This document shows, one piece after another, positions 1 through 5,220 of a DNA stretch of 5,220 nt (the first letter of the stretch is position 1; every line of letters begins with the position of its first letter). The notes beneath the pieces are model-generated. The model saw only the letters and a program-made list of their open reading frames with translations, was not told the DNA's origin and ran no database searches. Origin of the DNA: Gammaproteobacteria bacterium (lineage in GTDB: Bacteria; Pseudomonadota; Gammaproteobacteria; Steroidobacterales; Steroidobacteraceae); the NCBI GenBank assembly GCA_010031985.1, contig RGYP01000154.1, positions 1-5,220 on the forward strand, in the 5' to 3' direction. A program made the position numbers and the translations under genes.

Positions 1-9
1 GGCGTGGCG

Positions 10-43
10 GACCTCGGTGGGTGATCGACCTCGGCGGGTGATC
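10..43. repeat. Two-copy 17-bp tandem repeat downstream of rhlB
   Basis: Copies at 10-26 and 27-43 read GACCTCGGTGGGTGATC and GACCTCGGCGGGTGATC. They are head to tail with no spacer and differ at one base. The following two bases (GA) continue the repeat before it decays. The array lies 14 bp past the rhlB stop codon. It forms no obvious stem with a T-run, so I do not call it a terminator. The window edge hides whether more copies lie further left. Confidence 0.8.
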
Positions 44-57
44 GAAATCGTCTAGTC

Positions 58-1365
58 TTAGGAGCGGCCGCTCCGCGGGCGTCCGCCAGCGCGCGATCTG
101 CCGCCGCCGCCCGGACGACCACCGCCGCCCGGGCGCGAGCCGCTTCGGAACCCGCCACGATCTTCGTATTTGCGGCGCGGCGGCCAGGTGAGCTCGGGCA
201 GCATGTCGGCCGAGATCGGTTCGTACGGAATCTTGCGGCCAATGAATTTTTCGATGTCGGGCAGCCCGACTGCGTATTCCTCGCAGGCGAAGCTGATCGC
301 ATCACCCTCGGCGCCCGCACGGGCGGTGCGGCCGATGCGGTGCACGTAGTCCGCGCAATCCTGCGGCAAATCGAAATTGAACACGTGACTGACCTCGGGG
401 ATGTGCAGACCGCGCGAGGCGACGTCGGTGGCGATCAGCACGGCAAGGTTGCCCGAGTGAAAATCCTGCAAAAAGCGCAGCCGCTTTTTCTGGGGTACGT
501 CGCCCGAGAGCGCCTGCGCATCGATGCCGTTGGCGCGCAGTACGTCTTCGAGGCGTTCGGCCATGCGCTTGGTGTTGACGAACACCATGGTGCGATGCGG
601 ATCCATCGTGCGCAGCAGACCGACGAGGAGCGGAATTTTTTCTTCCATCGCCGGGTAGTAAATGACCTGGCGAACGCGGTCGGCAGTGATTTTTTCGGGC
701 TCGATCCGTACCAGCACCGGCTCGTTCATGTGCTCGTAGGCGAGCTCGAGTACACGCTGCGACAGCGTTGCCGAAAACAGCATCGACTGGCGCTGTTCGG
801 GCGGCGGCAGTCGGCGCAGCAGATAGCGGATGTCGGCGATGAAACCGAGATCGAACATGCGATCGGCTTCGTCGAGTACGACGGCCTGCGCTTCGCGCAG
901 TTCGAAGACGTGCTGCTTGTAGTAGTCGATGATGCGGCCGGGCGTGCCGATGAGCACGTCGATGCCACCTTCGAGCTCGCGCCGCTGCTTTTCGTAGTCG
1001 ACGCCGCCAAAGACCACCGCGAGACGCAACCCGGTGTGTTGACCGATGAGCACGGCGTCTTTGTGGATCTGCACGGCGAGCTCGCGCGTGGGCGCGATGA
1101 CGAGCGCACGGATCGAGGTGGCGCCGCGGGTGGCGGGCGCCGGCCTCGCCAAGAGATTCTGGAACAGCGCGACCAGAAACGCGGCGGTTTTGCCGGTACC
1201 CGTCTGCGCTTGTCCGGCGATGTCGCGGCCCGTCAGGGCGGAGGGCAGGGTTTGCGCCTGGATCGGCGTGCAGCGGGTGAAGCCGGCTTCGTCGATGCCT
1301 TGCATCAGGGGAGCGGCGAGTTCAAGCGCGGAGAAGGTCAGATCGGAAAGATGGGTATCAGTCAT
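58..1365 (-). CDS. rhlB: ATP-dependent DEAD-box RNA helicase RhlB
   Basis: RhlB unwinds RNA using ATP; in E. coli it is a component of the RNase E degradosome and helps PNPase degrade structured mRNA in the cytoplasm. All family motifs are visible in the 435-residue protein: Q motif GFTRCTPIQ (28-36), Walker A AQTGTGKT (53-60), PTREL (92-96), TPGR (141-144), DEAD (165-168), SAT (198-200) and HRIGRTAR (342-349). The start [13 protein letters not shown] and [12 protein letters not shown] regions closely resemble E. coli RhlB (421 residues), as does the N-terminus [12 protein letters not shown] against MSKTHLTEQKFS. The ATG at 1365 was chosen for that reason; the frame stays open up to 1521 but that extension is intergenic. 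No Shine-Dalgarno sequence precedes the ATG. Residues 399-435 form a basic Gly/Arg-rich tail, including two GGGGR units. The gene is divergent from trxA-rho, as in E. coli. RhlE-type helicases also have such tails, but the close match to RhlB and the neighbourhood favour RhlB. Confidence 0.96.
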   Translation of the reverse strand: MTDTHLSDLTFSALELAAPLMQGIDEAGFTRCTPIQAQTLPSALTGRDIAGQAQTGTGKTAAFLVALFQNLLARPAPATRGATSIRALVIAPTRELAVQIHKDAVLIGQHTGLRLAVVFGGVDYEKQRRELEGGIDVLIGTPGRIIDYYKQHVFELREAQAVVLDEADRMFDLGFIADIRYLLRRLPPPEQRQSMLFSATLSQRVLELAYEHMNEPVLVRIEPEKITADRVRQVIYYPAMEEKIPLLVGLLRTMDPHRTMVFVNTKRMAERLEDVLRANGIDAQALSGDVPQKKRLRFLQDFHSGNLAVLIATDVASRGLHIPEVSHVFNFDLPQDCADYVHRIGRTARAGAEGDAISFACEEYAVGLPDIEKFIGRKIPYEPISADMLPELTWPPRRKYEDRGGFRSGSRPGGGGRPGGGGRSRAGGRPRSGRS

Positions 1366-1399
1366 TAGGTCGGATGTTGCTCGGTTGCCTTGACACTGC

Positions 1400-1428
1400 T
1401 TGCAAACGTTTGGGGAATTGGCTAAAAA
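1400..1428 (+). promoter_or_regulatory. Possible sigma-70 promoter for trxA-rho
   Basis: TTGCAA (1400-1405) and TAAAAA (1423-1428) are separated by exactly 17 bp, and each matches the sigma-70 consensus at four of six positions. Transcription would start near 1435, giving a leader of roughly 220 nt before trxA. The candidate -35 overlaps the palindrome at 1403-1412, which would make the site repressible. It is the best-spaced pair I found on this strand, but it is weak and may be chance. Confidence 0.3.
1402..1413. promoter_or_regulatory. LacI/PurR-type operator-like palindrome
   Basis: The sequence GCAAACGTTTGG contains the perfect 10-bp palindrome CAAACGTTTG (1403-1412), with the central CG step typical of LacI/GalR-family operators. 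It matches the E. coli PurR core GCAAACGTTTGC at 11 of 12 positions, although the outer flanks (TT on the left, GGG on the right) do not follow the full PurR consensus. It lies between two divergent genes and overlaps a possible -35 element of trxA. Which regulator binds, if any, is unknown. Confidence 0.35.
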
Positions 1429-1470
1429 GCACATCCAGAAGGGCGTTCTGCCCACTGTCCTGCGGCACTG

Positions 1471-1638
1471 CCCCCTCCCAACCCAACAAGCATTCCTGGT
1501 CGATCCAGAGGCAAAACCCAAATTCCAAAGACGGTCTAGTGTAACCGTTTGACGGCCCCTCAGACATGGCGTTCAGCCGCGGGCTCGCAAACTCCCAACT
1601 TCCCGACGTTTTTTCCACAGCCAACAACCACTCCAGCC
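1471..1638 (+). promoter_or_regulatory. C-rich, G-poor leader segments (rut-like candidate)
   Basis: On the trxA-sense strand, 1471-1530 has 24 C against 8 G in 60 bases, and 1588-1638 has 23 C against 4 G in 51 bases, both counted by hand. Unstructured C-over-G RNA of this kind is what Rho binds (rut sites). The stretch between them (1531-1587) is mixed. Because the downstream operon encodes Rho itself and has no leader between trxA and rho, this untranslated RNA is a plausible place for autogenous attenuation. The composition is observed; the role is inferred. Confidence 0.3.
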
Positions 1639-1643
1639 GGAGG
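1639..1643 (+). promoter_or_regulatory. Ribosome binding site of trxA
   Basis: GGAGG lies nine bases before the GTG at 1653. It is the only strong Shine-Dalgarno motif near the gene and decides the start in favour of GTG 1653 over the in-frame ATG at 1566, which would add 29 residues not found in thioredoxins. Confidence 0.85.
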
Positions 1644-1652
1644 TCCACCCGC

Positions 1653-1982
1653 GTGAGCAGCCCTCACATCATCAACACCTCAGATGCCACTTTCGCCAAC
1701 GACGTACTCAAGTCCGAGAAGCCCGTGCTGCTCGACTTCTGGGCCGAGTGGTGTGGTCCCTGCAAGATGATCGCCCCCATCCTCGATGAGCTCTCGGGCG
1801 TCTACGCCGATCGCGTGCGCATCGCCAAGCTCAACATCGACGAGAACCCGCAGACGCCGCCCAAGTTCGGCATTCGCGGTATCCCGACCTTGATCCTTTT
1901 CAAAAACGGCACGGTCGAAGCGCAGAAAGTGGGCGCGGTATCGCGCTCGCAGCTCGCGGCCTTCTTGGACAGTCACCTGTGA
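1653..1982 (+). CDS. trxA: Thioredoxin 1 (TrxA)
   Basis: TrxA is a small cytoplasmic protein-disulfide reductase, recycled by thioredoxin reductase with NADPH; it serves ribonucleotide reductase and many other partners. The 109-residue product has the family's normal length. It has the active site WCGPC with CGPC at residues 34-37, the buried aspartate in LLDFWAEW (D28), the cis-proline in RGIPTL (P78) and the glycine of KVGA (G94). [18 protein letters not shown] and the later KLNIDENP and GIRGIPTL segments are nearly the same as in E. coli TrxA. Translation starts at GTG with a good GGAGG site. The stop codon TGA overlaps the GTG proposed for rho (GTGA), so the two are probably one operon with coupled translation. 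The trxA-rho pairing downstream of a divergent rhlB is the E. coli order, but the tight overlap is not. Confidence 0.97.
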   Translation: MSSPHIINTSDATFANDVLKSEKPVLLDFWAEWCGPCKMIAPILDELSGVYADRVRIAKLNIDENPQTPPKFGIRGIPTLILFKNGTVEAQKVGAVSRSQLAAFLDSHL

Positions 1983-3451
1983 GAGGCGGATATCTAGGCG
2001 GCGGGCAGGGCGGCCCGCGACGACAGGGGAAGGGACCCCGGCACGGTAATCGCGACCAGAATCGCGGCATGCGCAACGGCAACGTCGGTGGCCCGATGCA
2101 CGACGACATGCCGATGGATCACGCGCCCTTCATCGATTCCGGTGAAGACGCCGAGATCATCAGCAAAGAAGAGCTCGCCGCTTCGCGCAACTCGATGAAC
2201 CTCACCACGCTCAAGGCGATGCCGATCGCTCGGCTGGTCGAGATGGCGAGTGCGCTCGGCGTCGAGAACATGGCCCGCTCGCGCAAGCAGGACATCATCT
2301 TCAGCCTGCTGAAGGCGCATGCGCGCAAGGGCGAGGACATCTACGGTGACGGCGTGCTCGAGATCCTGCAGGACGGCTTCGGCTTCCTGCGCTCGGCCGA
2401 CGGTTCGTACCTTGCCGGCCCGGATGACATCTACATCAGCCCGGCGCAGATTCGGCGTTTCAATCTGCGCACCGGCGACACCATCTCGGGGCTGATCCGT
2501 CCGCCCAAAGATGGCGAGCGTTACTTCGCGCTGCTCAAGGTCGGCGAAATCAATTTCGACTCGCCGGAGAACGCACGCAGCAAGGTACTCTTCGAGAACC
2601 TCACGCCGCTGCATCCGACGCGGCGACTGAAGCTCGAGCGTGGCAACGGCTCCACCGAAGATTTGACCGCGCGTGCGATCGATCTCGTGGCGCCGATCGG
2701 CAAGGGCCAGCGCGGCCTCATCGTCTCGCCGCCCAAGGCCGGCAAGACCATGTTGCTGCAGAACATCGCGACGTCGATCACCGCGAATCATCCCGAGGTC
2801 TATCTGATCGTGTTGCTCATCGACGAGCGGCCCGAAGAAGTCACCGAGATGCAGCGCACCGTGAAGGGTGAGGTCGTCTCCTCCACCTTCGATGAACCGG
2901 CAGCGCGTCACGTGCAAGTGGCCGAGATGGTGATCGAAAAGGCGAAGCGACTCGTCGAGCACAAGAAAGACGTGGTCATTCTGCTCGACTCGATCACGCG
3001 ACTCGCGCGCGCCTACAACACCGTGGTGCCGAGCTCGGGCAAGGTGCTCACGGGTGGTGTCGACGCCAATGCCTTGCAGCGACCCAAGCGTTTCTTTGGT
3101 GCGGCACGCAACATCGAGGAAGGCGGCTCTTTGACCATCCTCGCCACGGCGCTGATCGACACCGGCTCGAAGATGGACGATGTCATCTACGAAGAGTTCA
3201 AGGGTACGGGCAACAGCGAAATCCACCTCGATCGTCGTATCGCCGAGAAGCGCGTCTTCCCGTCGATCAACATCAACCGTTCAGGCACCCGCAAGGAAGA
3301 GCTCATCACCGATCCGAGCGAACTCGCCAAGATGTGGATCCTGCGCAAGTTGTTGCATCCGATGGACGAGCTGGCGGCGATCGAATTCCTGCTCGACAAG
3401 ATGAAGGATACGAAGACAAATTCGGATTTCTTCGAGGCGATGAAGCGCTGA
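1979..3451 (+). CDS. rho: Transcription termination factor Rho, with N-terminal extension
   Basis: Rho is a hexameric RNA-dependent ATPase/translocase that binds C-rich nascent RNA and ends transcription. The core begins at M73 (ATG 2195) with [10 protein letters not shown] and is collinear with E. coli Rho, with residue numbers offset by exactly 72 up to at least the arginine finger. It shows primary RNA-site RNP1 DGFGFLR (132-138), Walker A SPPKAGKT (250-257), catalytic glutamate E283 in LIDERPEE, Walker B ILLDS with D337, the Q-loop region [17 protein letters not shown] (350-366) and arginine finger R438. The core alone would be 418 residues (E. coli 419). Before it, the frame stays open from GTG 1979 with coding-like third positions. 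Residues 2-40 are rich in Gly, Arg, Asn and Gln, and residues 41-72 are acidic. No strong Shine-Dalgarno motif precedes 1979 or any in-frame ATG (2069, 2096, 2108, 2114, 2195), so the start is unsettled. I favour 1979 through coupling to the trxA stop. Confidence 0.95.
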   Translation: MRGGYLGGGQGGPRRQGKGPRHGNRDQNRGMRNGNVGGPMHDDMPMDHAPFIDSGEDAEIISKEELAASRNSMNLTTLKAMPIARLVEMASALGVENMARSRKQDIIFSLLKAHARKGEDIYGDGVLEILQDGFGFLRSADGSYLAGPDDIYISPAQIRRFNLRTGDTISGLIRPPKDGERYFALLKVGEINFDSPENARSKVLFENLTPLHPTRRLKLERGNGSTEDLTARAIDLVAPIGKGQRGLIVSPPKAGKTMLLQNIATSITANHPEVYLIVLLIDERPEEVTEMQRTVKGEVVSSTFDEPAARHVQVAEMVIEKAKRLVEHKKDVVILLDSITRLARAYNTVVPSSGKVLTGGVDANALQRPKRFFGAARNIEEGGSLTILATALIDTGSKMDDVIYEEFKGTGNSEIHLDRRIAEKRVFPSININRSGTRKEELITDPSELAKMWILRKLLHPMDELAAIEFLLDKMKDTKTNSDFFEAMKR

Positions 3452-3486
3452 GAGCACACGAAGCGCTGCGAGGCGATGAAGCATCG
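3433..3486 (+). repeat. Degenerate 18-bp tandem repeat across the rho stop codon
   Basis: Three adjacent 18-bp units are visible: CGAGGCGATGAAGCGCTG (3433-3450), AGAGCACACGAAGCGCTG (3451-3468) and CGAGGCGATGAAGCATCG (3469-3486). Units 1 and 3 agree at 15 of 18 positions, including 14 in a row; units 1 and 2 agree at 13, including the last nine. Unit 1 encodes the end of Rho (EAMKR) and the first two bases of its stop codon; the other two are untranslated. This looks like a small slippage or duplication scar. Confidence 0.7.
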
Positions 3487-3491
3487 ACGCC

Positions 3492-3514
3492 GGCCCCGGC
3501 GCCAACCCGGGGTC
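3492..3514. terminator. GC-rich hairpin between convergent rho and purD
   Basis: CCCCGG (3494-3499) pairs with CCGGGG (3507-3512) around a 7-base loop, and a G-U and a G-C pair extend the stem to 8 bp. It lies in the 61-bp gap between the convergent rho and purD stop codons and overlaps the last purD codon. It could act from either strand. No run of T follows on either side, so it is not a classical intrinsic terminator; it may only protect 3' ends or assist Rho-dependent ending. Confidence 0.3.
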
Positions 3515-4802
3515 AGCGTGATTGCTCGCGGTCGATGGCGCGATGGCCGATGTCGCGCCGACACTGCATGCCCTCGAAGTCGATCTGGTCGACGAGCGCG
3601 TAGGCGTCGCGCTGCGCTGCGCGCACGCTGTCGCCAAGTCCTACCGCGCAAAGAACGCGTCCGCCCTGCGTGACGATGCGGCCCTCGCGTTGTGCCGTGC
3701 CGGCATGAAAAACCTTGCCGGGTAACCCTGCTGCGCGGTCGAGGCCACGGATCTCGTCACCCTTGCGCACGGTGTCCGGATAACCCGCGGCAGCGAGCAC
3801 CACACCGAGCGCCGCCCGCGGATCCCACTCCATGCTCGCTTGATCGAGGCGACCCGCGAGTGCGGCGTCGCAGAGCACGGTGAGATCGGAGCGCAGGCGC
3901 GCCATGATCGGTTGCGTTTCAGGGTCGCCGAACCGGCAGTTGAACTCGAGCACGTTGGGCGTGCCATCGGGCGCGATCATGATCCCCGCATACAAAAATC
4001 CGGTGTAGGGCATACCGTCCGCCGCGAGACCGCGAACGGTGGGTTCGATGACTTCGCGCATGATGCGCGCGTGCATCTCGGGCGTGACCACCGGTGCCGG
4101 TGAATACGCGCCCATGCCGCCGGTGTTGGGTCCGGTATCGCCATCGCCGATGCGTTTGTGATCCTGCGAGGTGGCGAACGGCAGCACGTGCGCGCCATCG
4201 GCCATGACGATGAAGCTCGCCTCTTCGCCGGGCAGGAATTCTTCGATGACCACCTCTGCGCCCGCGTCGCCGAACTGTCCCGCGAACATCGATTGCGCGG
4301 TCGCGATGGCCTCTTCGGCGCTATCGACGATGATCACTCCCTTGCCTGCGGCGAGTCCGCTCGCCTTGACCACGATCGGGCTGCGTTGCCTGCGCACCCA
4401 GTCCGGATCGAAGGTGTCGCGAGTGAAGGTGGCGTAAGCGGCGGTCGGAATGCCGTGTCGACGCAAGAATTCTTTGGTGAAGGCCTTCGAGCCCTCGAGC
4501 TGTGCAGCGGCCCGACGCGGTCCGAAGCAACGCAGCCCGGCGGCCTCGAAGGCGTCGACCACGCCGAGCACGAGCGGCGCTTCGGGTCCGATGATGGTGA
4601 GATCGATGCGCTCGCGGCGGGCGAGGGCGACGAGACCCGCGACGTCCTCGGCGGCAACGGCGACGTTGCGAACCTTCGGCTCGCTGGCGGTGCCGGCGTT
4701 GCCCGGTGCCACCAGGACCTCGGCCACTCGGGGTGAGGCGGCGCATTTCCAGGCAAGCGCATGCTCGCGCCCGCCGCCGCCGACGATGAGAACTTTGATC
4801 AT
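3513..4802 (-). CDS. purD: Phosphoribosylamine--glycine ligase (GAR synthetase, PurD)
   Basis: PurD joins 5-phosphoribosylamine and glycine with ATP to make GAR, the second step of de novo purine synthesis, in the cytoplasm. The 429-residue product equals E. coli PurD in length and follows it throughout. It shows the N-terminal glycine-rich loop VGGGGREH (7-14), GPEAPL (72-77) and QLEGSKAFTK (101-110). The ATP-grasp nucleotide loop SPIVVKASGLAAGKGV is at 141-156, with IEEFLPGEEASF (186-197), TSQDHKR (211-217), DTGPNTGGMGAYSPAP (222-237) and the metal/ATP-binding NCRFGDPETQ (288-297) following. The family ending RDIGHRAIDREQ lies four residues or fewer from the C-terminus. The ATG at 4802 gives MIKVLIVGG, the expected start, although no Shine-Dalgarno motif precedes it. 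It follows purH by 34 bp on the same strand, so it is very likely translated from a purHD message. It converges on rho, whose stop lies 61 bp beyond its own. Confidence 0.97.
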   Translation of the reverse strand: MIKVLIVGGGGREHALAWKCAASPRVAEVLVAPGNAGTASEPKVRNVAVAAEDVAGLVALARRERIDLTIIGPEAPLVLGVVDAFEAAGLRCFGPRRAAAQLEGSKAFTKEFLRRHGIPTAAYATFTRDTFDPDWVRRQRSPIVVKASGLAAGKGVIIVDSAEEAIATAQSMFAGQFGDAGAEVVIEEFLPGEEASFIVMADGAHVLPFATSQDHKRIGDGDTGPNTGGMGAYSPAPVVTPEMHARIMREVIEPTVRGLAADGMPYTGFLYAGIMIAPDGTPNVLEFNCRFGDPETQPIMARLRSDLTVLCDAALAGRLDQASMEWDPRAALGVVLAAAGYPDTVRKGDEIRGLDRAAGLPGKVFHAGTAQREGRIVTQGGRVLCAVGLGDSVRAAQRDAYALVDQIDFEGMQCRRDIGHRAIDREQSR

Positions 4803-4836
4803 GAGGTGGGGCCCGGGGTGGATCGGTGTCTGCGTT
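4803..4836 (-). promoter_or_regulatory. purH-purD gap with mirror repeat and no Shine-Dalgarno
   Basis: Read on the purD strand, the 34 bases between the purH stop and purD ATG end in a C-rich stretch. It holds the 17-base mirror-symmetric sequence CCACCCCGGGCCCCACC (complement of 4805-4821). Directly before the ATG lies CCACCTC, which resembles the anti-Shine-Dalgarno of 16S rRNA rather than a ribosome binding site. Translation of purD therefore probably depends on coupling to purH or on other features. There is no promoter-like pair in the gap. Confidence 0.5.
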
Positions 4837-5220
4837 TCAGTGTCGGAAGTGGCGCATGCCGGTGAATACCATCGTCATGCCGTGTTCATCGGCCGCTTTG
4901 ATGACTTCGGCATCACGCAGGCTGCCGCCGGGTTGAATGACTGCCGCCACGCCGTATTCGGCGGCAACATCGACGCCGTCACGAAACGGGAAGAAGGCAT
5001 CAGAGGCCATCACCGACCCGCGCACCTCGAGTTTTTCGTCGCTGGCTTTCATGGCTGCCACGCGGCTCGAGTACACGCGACTCATCTGTCCCGCGCCGAT
5101 ACCGACCGTGGCGAGATCGCGGGCATAGACGATGGCATTGGATTTGACGAACTTGCAGACCTGCCAGGCAAAAAGCAGATCGTCGAGTTGCCCCTCGGTC
5201 GGCTGCCGGGTGGTGACCAC
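4837..5220 (-). CDS. purH: Bifunctional AICAR transformylase / IMP cyclohydrolase PurH, C-terminal part
   Basis: PurH carries out the last two steps of de novo IMP synthesis: formylation of AICAR with 10-formyltetrahydrofolate, then ring closure. Only the final 127 residues are in the window; the gene runs off the right edge, so the IMP cyclohydrolase domain and most of the transformylase domain are unseen. The visible part belongs to the transformylase domain and matches E. coli PurH almost motif for motif: [60 protein letters not shown], and the exact C-terminus MRHFRH. The codon at the window edge (5218-5220, GTG) encodes an internal valine and is not the start. It is the upstream gene of a purHD operon. 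Confidence 0.97.
   Translation of the reverse strand: MVTTRQPTEGQLDDLLFAWQVCKFVKSNAIVYARDLATVGIGAGQMSRVYSSRVAAMKASDEKLEVRGSVMASDAFFPFRDGVDVAAEYGVAAVIQPGGSLRDAEVIKAADEHGMTMVFTGMRHFRH

Larger units (their letters stand above)
1366..1652. other. Divergent rhlB / trxA intergenic region
   Basis: These 287 bp separate the divergent rhlB and trxA starts and must hold the control signals for both, unless distant promoters are used. The stretch is visibly less GC-rich than the genes. Besides the sites listed separately, it holds a TTGACA hexamer at 1390-1395 with no good -10 at the right distance. It also has a cluster of short repeats at 1530-1555 (GACGGT, then ACCGT, then GACGG), which could form small hairpins or a binding site. 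On the minus strand, TACACT (complement of 1538-1543) is a poor -10 candidate for rhlB with a weak -35. Frames crossing this region use codons such as AGA, AGG, CGA and TTG, unlike the genes, so I see no protein here. Confidence 0.75.

Noticed and set aside
340..1368. 342-residue frame antisense to rhlB
   Set aside because: Shadow of the RhlB codons with composition typical of the opposite strand and no known motif.
1390..1395. Perfect TTGACA -35 hexamer
   Set aside because: At 16-18 bp downstream there is only GGGGAA/GGGAAT/GGAATT, so no acceptable -10 element accompanies it.
1366..1521. N-terminal extension of RhlB by 52 residues
   Set aside because: The frame is open, but the added residues do not resemble any RhlB, fall in less GC-rich intergenic DNA, and the family start MTDTHLSD is at ATG 1365.
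1575..1614. Hairpin AGCC-GCG-GGCT followed by six T as an intrinsic terminator in the trxA leader
   Set aside because: The stem is only 4 bp with a 3-base loop and the T-run (1609-1614) starts more than 20 bases after it.
1566..1652. Earlier ATG start for trxA (29 extra residues)
   Set aside because: No ribosome site precedes ATG 1566, whereas GGAGG lies correctly spaced before GTG 1653, and that start gives the normal thioredoxin length.
1994..3226. 410-residue frame antisense to rho
   Set aside because: It lies wholly opposite the highly conserved Rho reading frame; long antisense frames are common in GC-rich DNA and it shows no recognisable domain.
4158..4736. 192-residue frame antisense to purD
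   Set aside because: Opposite a well-conserved PurD region, with no family features of its own.
1..5220. A novel defence, mobile or biosynthetic system
   Set aside because: All coding space is filled by five recognised housekeeping genes in conserved order; no transposase, integrase, toxin-antitoxin, CRISPR or phage gene is visible.

Overview
This GC-rich window holds five protein-coding genes and no mobile element, CRISPR array, tRNA or rRNA that I can see. From left to right it carries rhlB (minus strand), trxA and rho (plus strand), then purD and the 3' end of purH (minus strand). The layout is rhlB divergent from trxA-rho, with rho convergent with purHD. The order rhlB / trxA / rho is the arrangement known from Escherichia coli and its relatives, and RhlB is essentially a gammaproteobacterial helicase. 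The source is therefore most likely a GC-rich gammaproteobacterium. The glycine/arginine-rich protein tails and strong G/C preference at third codon positions would suit a Xanthomonadales/Nevskiales-like lineage, but that narrower placement is a guess.

Region 1-1365: rhlB, a DEAD-box RNA helicase of 435 residues with a basic Gly/Arg-rich tail. A 17-bp tandem repeat sits just past its stop codon. Region 1366-1652: a 287-bp divergent intergenic stretch, less GC-rich than the genes. It holds a perfect palindrome resembling a LacI/PurR-type operator, a possible weak sigma-70 promoter, C-rich and G-poor leader segments on the plus strand, and a clear ribosome binding site for trxA.

Region 1653-3451: trxA (thioredoxin, 109 residues), then rho (transcription termination factor). 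They share a 4-bp GTGA overlap if rho begins at the GTG at 1979. The 418-residue Rho core lines up with E. coli Rho without any gap as far as the arginine finger, and it is preceded by about 72 extra residues with a basic Gly/Arg/Asn half and an acidic half. No rho leader or rhoL-like space is present. Region 3452-3512: a short convergent gap with degenerate 18-bp repeats and a GC-rich hairpin. Region 3513-5220: purD (complete, 429 residues) and the C-terminal end of purH, separated by 34 bp, forming a purHD operon for de novo purine synthesis that enters from the right edge.

Functionally this is housekeeping: RNA turnover (RhlB), thiol redox (TrxA), transcription termination (Rho) and purine biosynthesis (PurH, PurD). 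I found no convincing new system. The points worth a second look are regulatory: how rho is controlled without its own leader, the Rho N-terminal extension, and the palindrome between rhlB and trxA.
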